The notes under the pieces were generated by a model that saw only the letters and a program-made list of their open reading frames with translations, searched no databases and was not told the DNA's origin. Below are positions 57,135-64,000 of a stretch of DNA of 64,000 nt, piece by piece. The stretch lies in contig PYIU01000001.1 in NCBI GenBank assembly GCA_003415625.1, forward strand, positions 7,690,210 through 7,754,209. Direction: 5' to 3'. The position numbers and the translations under genes were made by a program. Position 1 is the stretch's first letter; the number at the start of each line of letters is the position of its first letter. Source of the DNA: Aquanectria penicillioides (Eukaryota > Ascomycota > Sordariomycetes > Hypocreales > Nectriaceae).

Positions 57135-59676
57135 TTAAGTTAACCTGATAATCGTCCCCTCTTGTATCGTATTGGTAAAAATTGATAGCATATCTCTGCA
57201 CAAGATTGGGTCAAGCTTCCGTACTTCGCGCCCGATTGTAAGGTGGTATGCACAATTCAGACTGATTAAGCCAATCCTCTCATATAGATTCGTACCAGTG
57301 CGGCGCCCAATTACCATGACCTGAACAGTTCCGTTGCATAAACTATGATCGTATGTCACACTGTAGTTCATAACTAGACATGTAAATGCGACCCAGGAGG
57401 CTGTGAGTTCCGCTGTTACTGTGTGAGCAGGAATGTAGCCCAGATCCTCAGCTGTCTGGATGAGAAGGATTGCGTCCTTCACAAAGAGATCACCATGGCC
57501 AATATTGTAAAGGGCCCCTTCCGTAGTATGTAACTCATTCCGGTCAAACCAGAGTTCAAATGTAGTCCCTAGGATTAGTAAGTACTTGATGCTGTGAAGG
57601 TCGCCATTATGTCGAAGTAATTCCTCCGTATAACTCGGCCAAGGTAGAGCCCGACCATCATGCAGTTTAATGGTAACATGAAGATTACAATAGAATTGAT
57701 CGTTAAGGGGATCAAACACCTTGCCGTAGCAATTGCTGAGTTCCGGCATGTGAGTCCATTGTATGTTTAGGTCGTCAACGTTCTCCCACCCAACCCAGGA
57801 CCAGCTGGGAAATTCGTATCTTTTTGGCGTATGCACGGCGGATGATCTTTTTGCAACAATGTCCCACCATTGCCAACATAGGCCCATGCTGAGGACGGCA
57901 TTGGGTGGATAGATATCGAACCTTGTGGAAAATAGAGGTATTCCGCATAGATGGTGTATAGGGTCGGGCAGGCTCTGGAATATCTCCAGCACACCCAGAA
58001 ACGCATTGAGGAAGTCCGACCGGAATGAGAGTTTCCGTTGGGTGTAACCTGTGAGCGCTTCTTCAAACTGCCTGACTTTACCTTGGTCCCCGTGGAAGTT
58101 ATGGATCAATCGAATCGTTTTGAACCCCTCCCATGCAAGGTCGTAACCTTCTACAATCGGGATGTTCTCTTGAGACTTTGAGGCAATACACTCGAAAAGC
58201 ATCTGAGTCTGAGTGAAAAAGAGGCGACGTCGTGATAGCATGGCTTCTTGAAACGTCCATCCGCGCGTATTCCATTTGGAATACGTTGCTTCAGCAAAGC
58301 CGAAATTTGGAAGAAGTGGAGTGAATGAATGAATAGATGACGGCTGCGACTTGTTTGTATTTGCGGATGAATTGAAAGCGGCAATAGCAAACTCAGGGAG
58401 ACGAGTCCGGTGCGTTCTTTCCACGCCGGGCAACCCCGCATCTGCTGACGTTCCAGCAGTCGCGATAATTGTTAGATCAGAGTTGTGGTATATTGTGCCC
58501 ATCATGCCCATTTGAATTTCCTTCGCAGGCTCGTCCTCTTGTGGAATACAATATTGGTCCACCCATAGATATCTATCACGAAATTAGCACTTAGATGGAA
58601 GCTGGGGCTTTCACACCTAGATTGGAACTTTACCTATATCCCAGCGCTAGAGTGACTGAAATGGCATCCTCAATGGTCTTAGGAATGTTTGAAGGGAGAC
58701 TTCCAACTGAAGAAGTGCCCCATACGTAACTGAGAGCCACATAAAGGGTATCCCAGGCTATGGGAACAACCTCGAGAGTGTTGCAGTCAATGACTTTGAA
58801 GTCTGGGATGGTCTTGTGTAGTTTTACCTTAGCATTGCAGCGATCGTTGTGTTTTCCTTTGCATTGTGATATCCAGTGCTTAGCCTTGTGAAAATCGGCA
58901 GTTCCGTTTAACTTGCCTAGCCTTGAGTTGTGACCAAAATGCCGAGGAACATTCTCTCTTGATTTTGGGTTGCTGGCAACAATCCAGGTGCGGTGTGATT
59001 CTGATCCTGGGAATCCAATGCCGATAGGGAACGTGCCTTCTTGGCTCTCACTACCAAACCAACAAGAGACAGTGATCTCAGATGGTTCAAAATCGATTGT
59101 CGAAAAGGATAGTTCAAGCATTTGCGTGAAGAACTTGCACAGGTTGCAACTATCGATGAGTGAGAACTCAAACTCAACTTGTCGGCCATCGACAACCTCG
59201 GCTCGGAGCAAAGTAGGGTGCAAGATCCCATCAAACTCAAAAAACTGTTTAGCAAGGTGTTGGTTTAGATTTAAACATGATTCGCAAAGATTTGGAGGCT
59301 CGGGCATGGTTTGCCCGGTGTCATGAAGCCTGACCCAAAACTCTGGATTAATACATTCCTCAATCATTTTCAGCCTGCGTCGATAAGCCTCCTTATCCTC
59401 GCCCTCGAGAGGTGGTAGATGGTAGTCATAGTGATCATATTTCCCACGTGACACGGGGTCACCAGGTGGTCGAGCAGGCCGAGGTACGACGGAGGGATGC
59501 TCCTCGCCTGCGTTGACATGATTAGGTCGAGGATCGTAGAGGCCTGGAGACCTGATGTCTTCGCCTACAGGAGGCGTTTCACTAGGTCTAGGCAAAACGA
59601 ACCCGGTACCTACACGCTCAAATTCTAGGCTCGAATAATCGCAGCCGCTGTCACTGTGAGCATATCTCCTACTCAT
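57135..59676 (-). CDS. HET-domain protein (heterokaryon incompatibility type)
   Basis: Exons 59676..58634 and 58572..57135 join across a 61-nt intron to 826 residues. The first 300 residues are a long hydrophilic/cysteine-containing extension (NLCESCLNLNQHLAKQFF, DSCNLCKFFTQML) common in HET proteins. The HET core then shows YVALSYVWG (about residue 313), YLWVDQYCIPQ (across the splice site), the hydrophobic SDLTIIATAG and RGWTFQEAMLSRRRLFF. Late on, YEFPSWSWVGW is the usual post-HET motif. HET domains trigger incompatibility cell death when activated, usually by an NLR or partner allele. The frame is intact, unlike several other recognition-type genes in this window. Confidence 0.94.
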
Positions 59677-61054
59677 CTTATTGGCGATCGCGACGCGTTG
59701 TGTGTTTTACTGATCTTTGGCCACGGCAATGCCAGGCTGAAGACATGGGTGATGGTTTCCTCTGGAATAACTGCTGATCCAATCCAGGGCCGAGCGGTTG
59801 GCATCAAGATACTCTATTTCCGTTGCGGCCGATGAGGAGGAGGAAAACACTTCGGATAACTTGAGGGATAATGTTGGTTCTGTATTTCTGTGTCCTTTTT
59901 GGGCGTTGTCATCTGCGAAACGGAAGTCGCACAGCCACAGGAGTGAAAGGTCAAAAAGCAAAGCGGCTGAAAACGCCGTCTGACGGACGTCGTTGCCTAA
60001 CTAGTTTCACGTGATTAAATTTGGCATCGTAGCTGTCGGGTGTATATGCGGATGGAATTTGGGGACGAACAAGAGCTCATGACTTCTACTCCTGGGGATA
60101 GAAGTAGATGTTCGATTTCGTATAACGCTTGTCAGAGTTGGACCGTTGAGGCAATGTTTCAGGAAGGGCGACCTCTCGACTAATTGGCATTCAAGAGTGA
60201 CGAGACTGGTCTAATTTCATGAAAAAAATTTAAAAAAATCACGTTTTGAAACCACAAGCTGACCATCAAGGCAGAGACCTGGAGATAGGTATACATCTAG
60301 ATTGAGATTAAATTCCTTGGAAGTACGTAAGGCGCGACCGTGATAGATTCTTCGTCTGTTTAGGAACACGCCATGAGAGATAGGTCTAGGGTAGGCTAGT
60401 TTTGAATCCTTCGACGAGGCCACTTTGAACTTGGTGAAGGATTTGAACGTGACAAATTCTGGGATTCTCAACCCACACTAGCTTGAAGTCGTATAGGTGT
60501 TGGAGTTGACTTGGCATGATCACCGTACTAGTTAGTAGAAGTTAGATTGAGAAATATCAATATCAGCAGTATTTGAGGCCCAAGTGCACTGCAACTACAG
60601 TAATAGAGTTCATGCCTTGCAGTTGTGTCATGGTTTACAAAGTCTGATGTCTCTAGGATAGACGAACAAAGAATAGATTTCCATTGTTCGTGTTATTGTT
60701 ACCGTCTATATTGGTTTTTGTAGAAGAAAGAGGGTATGTATAACGCTAACGAAGAACTGGGGACAAGGCCAAAGCGGCCTATGAAAAAAAGGTAGGCACT
60801 TGGCCTTTGACAAGCAACAGCTGGCTGCGAGAATCTGTATCCTTTATAGTTAATCTGCTCCCAGCTTGAAAATGTTCAAGTCTAATCGAGAAAAAAGTAC
60901 TGCCATTGGTATCTCGGGCGCTAAGAATGAAGAGGAATCCGAAAGAAGAAGCATTGATCGTCATATATGAACCTGGGAATCTGTGTAGTGCAAGAACCGC
61001 CCATTGTATATACCTCCCACGAAAACCATTATGTGCCTGCAAAAAGGCGAATTA
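59677..61054. other. Intergenic, nothing recognised
   Basis: About 1.4 kb between the HET gene start and the 3' end of the GTPase fusion gene. No recognisable coding sequence. Confidence 0.5.
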
Positions 61055-64000
61055 TCACTTCTTCTTCGGCTTCTTGGTGCCTATCTTCCACGATGAGAGC
61101 TTGCTCCAGCGAGAGCCCTTTTCATCCTTGCTCCTCACGGGCATGGAGCCTTCCAACTCCTCGCGAGGGCCGCCGATAAGGGTATTTCCTTCGAGTTCGG
61201 GGGGTGGTACTTCCAGCTCGGCGAGCTTGCCTGTGTTGCTGCGCGAAGGCTCGGTTATTACGGTAGATTCGGTCATTGTGGTTTCTGTCGGAGCCAAGCT
61301 GTCGCTCGTCACGGATCTTGCAGCATCTCCGGCGTCTAACTCAGCGGCGAGTCTTAGCGAATCGCTCTTGAGATACTTGACGGAGTCCGGCTCAGCCAGC
61401 GGTGTAACGGGGCTCGCGTCACCAGGAAGCTCGGAGATGACAGAGCCTGCAAAAAGTTCGGTGGGCTTCTCTGAACAACTGGCACTGGCTAGTGCGAGAC
61501 TGGAGGAGCTCTTGAGTGAATCGTAATCCGGCGGGTTGCCGAACCGGTTGCTGTAGATAATCTCCTCGACGGAGCTGCGGAGCTTGTTGAACTTGAACCC
61601 TACCGTAACCTTCTTGAGAGGAATCAACTGATCAATCTCGTCGTGCACCTGTTGTTGGAGGCGCTTCTCCTTGCCCGCGAATGTCTTGATAGTTGAATTT
61701 GCGTAATACTTGGCAGCATCCTCGATCTGCTTAACTGATACGTACTTACCCTCGTATCTGAATGATCGTTCAAGGATAAGGATCATGTCGCAGGAACACT
61801 TTAGAAGCATTCTTGCTGTCGGAGGCATTCCCCAGATACAACCAGCAGCTCCGAGGATCGCACCTATACCCATAGTTGGAATCGCCACGCCAACGGCAAT
61901 GGCGCTGACGGTGACGAATTGGGTCAAGGAGACCTTCAGGAACTTCTTCAGGTTGCCCATGACGATGTCTGACATGATTGTTTCGATTTCGGCCGGCGTC
62001 GCCTTGGGGAATCCAAAGCACTGCAGTACGTGCTCGCAGATAAGTCGTGAAACAGTCGGTGTTCCAATCATTCCGGAAAACGGCAAGGGGACCGCAGCCG
62101 TTCGAATCGCGTGGGTGCCCAGTCTCATGCACTCCGTAATCGCTGAGTTGATCTTCTGTTCAACATCAACGACTTGTGCAGCGACGCAAAAGAGACGTAC
62201 TCGTTCGTCGACAATGAGGCCGAGGGTTTGAGAAAGGAGGTCTTTAACTCCCGCTTCATCATCTATGAGTGCGTGTTAGAAAAGCTGCCGAGAACAAGTC
62301 AAGAGTAACTCACTCCTTGAAAGACAGCAATAGCCATCAGCCTTGTAGTGCTCGATTTGCGACAACTGGTTCCTGAGCTGTGCAAACTGATCGTCGGCCA
62401 TCTTGTTGGCTTGTTCCTCGGCGAGCTTCTTGGCTTCTTTATAATCGTTTGTCTTTTCCATGAGTTCTTCCAACAACTGCATCTTTCGATAACCGGTGAG
62501 CTTATCCTTCTTCGTTCCAACTACAAACACGGGGACTTGATGCGAGAATTGGGCAATAGTTGCAAACGTTCGCTTATCAGCTTCTTCGATTCGGCTGACG
62601 TCGGCGTCGACACAGAACCTGATTGGAGTCATTACAGGCTCAATTCTATGGGAATACAGCAGCTACTTACCAGATAACGTGGAGCGCCTCTGCAGGATCT
62701 TGCTGGAAAGCTCTGTGTCGTAGAAACTTGGCAATCAAGTCAAGTTCTGCATCGCTACCTGCCTGCCATCCTCTTGAGTCGTGGATTAGAAGTCCCGGGT
62801 GTCGAGGGGACTCGAAAGCTTCATTAATGTCGTGGACACCTTGGTCATACGAATCCGACTCGGTCGTCATTTCAACGCCGAAAACCTTGTTGATAAGGGT
62901 CGACTTGCCAACTCCCGTCTTTCCGCAAACCAAAATTCGGAACGCCTTGACACCGCTGGCTCGCAACTGCATGTCGCGAAGCCAGGGGGCAAGCGAGTTG
63001 TTGTCGTCGACGAGGCATTTGTCCTGGAAATTTGAGATGTTTGTCTTGATAATTTTGAAGTTATTAAGTTCCAGATGTCGCGGGTATCTATCGAGAACGC
63101 AAAACAGGGAAGGGTGAATGATTGTACCGTATGGGCCTACAACAAGTCAGAAAAGTCGAAGAAGACCCCGACGGAGCATCTATACCTTTGTCGGTCCATC
63201 CTCTCAGCCCCTCAGCCGAAAAAATCTTGCGTGTCGCACTACGAGAATAACGCTCGGGGTCCAACTTTATGCAGTGGATATCATTCCCTGCTGCAGATCG
63301 AATTGCGTGGGTACTCTGAATGTCAAACATGCTGATTTTGATGCCGTTTGCATATGTGAGGCGCCATTCAATCTCTTCGGATCCATCGAGATTCGGAAGA
63401 CCGCCTGCGTATTGGGGAAACACCAAAGCCATCGGGTTTTCTCCCGTCATTTGCTTCTCCATGGGGGTTAAATTTAAGCCGGCCTGAATGCTCTCAAGCA
63501 CGATCCATTGCAGTGGATAAATCGAAAGCCCATCGTTGTCTGGCCCGCCACACATGTCATCGTTGGTTCCCAAAAACCATGACTGAATAATCGACTGCTG
63601 TGTGGTCCCGATGTCGCTTGGTAGTTCGGGGAGGTCTAGCGTTCTACTAGAGCGATTTTCGTTGATTGCTAGCGCATGTCTGAGGGTCTGGATGGAGGAA
63701 ACACATGAAGTGTCAAATGAAATCTTGGAGGCGGTGAGTTTTATCGAGTCAAAGAGACCAACGAATGGTATCCTTGGCGGATCGCCAGTGTGACTCTTGA
63801 TCATCTGCAAAAGTTGGGGGCCACGTCGATAGTCGTCTTCGAGGTGAGCTTTCATAAGCGACAATGTCGAGTCGTACAGCTCATCAAACGGGTGCGTCGA
63901 CGCTTTGTTGGGCAGACCCATGTGGTGAACAATGCCAGCGACGGCGCGGGCGACGAATGCTCCATGGCCAGATCCGTAGAGCCAGAGCTCGTCTTCAGGC
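61055..64000 (-). CDS. DUF2235-type hydrolase-like domain fused to a GTPase, 5' end outside the window
   Basis: Exons (64000)..63186, 63136..62671, 62618..62314 and 62262..61055 join without phase conflict. The N-terminal part follows the DUF2235/Tle1-like alpha/beta-hydrolase pattern: DELWLYGSGHGAFVARAVAG, FVGLFDSIK, LRHALAINENR, QSWFLGTNDDMCGG, LSIYPLQWI, and YGTIIHPSLFCVLDRYPRHL near its end. A GTPase follows: P-loop CGKTGVGKST, DSRG (G3) and TKKD (G4). Then a helical region with hydrophobic segments (VSAIAVGVAIPTMGIGAILGA), a long charged part and a Ser/Pro/Glu-rich tail that ends in a Lys-rich KKPKKK. Where the family has the GxSxG nucleophile elbow this protein has GSGHG, and the expected histidine of WFxGxHxDVGG is Asn. 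The fold may therefore be a non-catalytic sensor. Family memory, not alignment, supports the residue mapping. Confidence 0.85.

Noticed and set aside
1..64000. tRNA genes, CRISPR arrays or bacterial-type elements
   Set aside because: I found no cloverleaf with matching A and B boxes, no regularly spaced repeats and no transposase frame. Scanning by eye can miss a tRNA; a tRNAscan run would settle it.

Overview
This window comes from a filamentous ascomycete, most likely a plant-associated Sordariomycete (Hypocreales-like; that placement is inference from gene content). Genes are split by many 43-64 nt introns with GT/AG ends and CTAAC-type branch points. They encode fungal families: quinate permease, PL3 pectate lyase, CE8 pectinesterase, GH16, THN-reductase-type SDR, NmrA-like, ERG28, P450, HET, NACHT/ankyrin NLR, TmpA-like, SAT4/rhodopsin-like. 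Intergenic spaces are long, several rich in A+T, and contain gene relics.

Layout. 1-2.1 kb: the 3' end of an SDR gene, convergent with a fungal transcription-factor gene. 2.1-5 kb: long promoter. 5-6.8 kb: quinate/sugar MFS permease. 9.6-11 kb: secreted GH16 protein with a golvesin-like C-terminal domain cut by a nonsense codon. 11.2-12.3 kb: NmrA-like protein. 13-13.9 kb: decayed kinase-like gene. 14.4-15.3 kb: THN-reductase-type SDR. 15.6-16.8 kb: relic of a WD40 repeat region, probably the C-terminal end of a NACHT-WD40 NLR. 17.5-18.3 kb: PL3 pectate lyase. 23-29.3 kb: large NLR (HeLo-like N-terminus, NACHT, about 40 ankyrin repeats) with two single-base frame breaks. 30.3-32.2 kb: P450 with one frame break. 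32.2-34.6 kb: A+T-rich gene desert. 34.6-36.8 kb: kelch membrane protein. 38.9-39.4 kb: ERG28. 39.7-42.6 kb: broken ankyrin gene with a fungal N-terminal domain. 43.4-44.9 kb: TmpA-like membrane oxidoreductase. 46.3-47.7 kb: pectinesterase. 48.8-50.1 kb: seven-helix SAT4/rhodopsin-like protein. 52.4-54 kb: F-box-like protein. 54.5-55.7 kb: fungal multi-pass membrane protein. 57.1-59.7 kb: HET protein. 61 kb to the window end: a GTPase fused to a DUF2235-type alpha/beta-hydrolase-like domain.

Two themes stand out. One is plant cell-wall and plant-phenolic use (quinate permease, pectate lyase, pectinesterase). The other is a concentration of non-self-recognition-type genes (NLR, HET, WD40 NLR relic, HeLo-like/ankyrin relic, GTPase fusion), many broken. 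The most novel item is the hydrolase-like/GTPase fusion at 61-64 kb, whose hydrolase part appears to lack the nucleophile serine and the active-site histidine. Five otherwise healthy reading frames are each broken by an apparent one-base deletion, mostly in short homopolymers, so some 'pseudogenes' here may be assembly errors.
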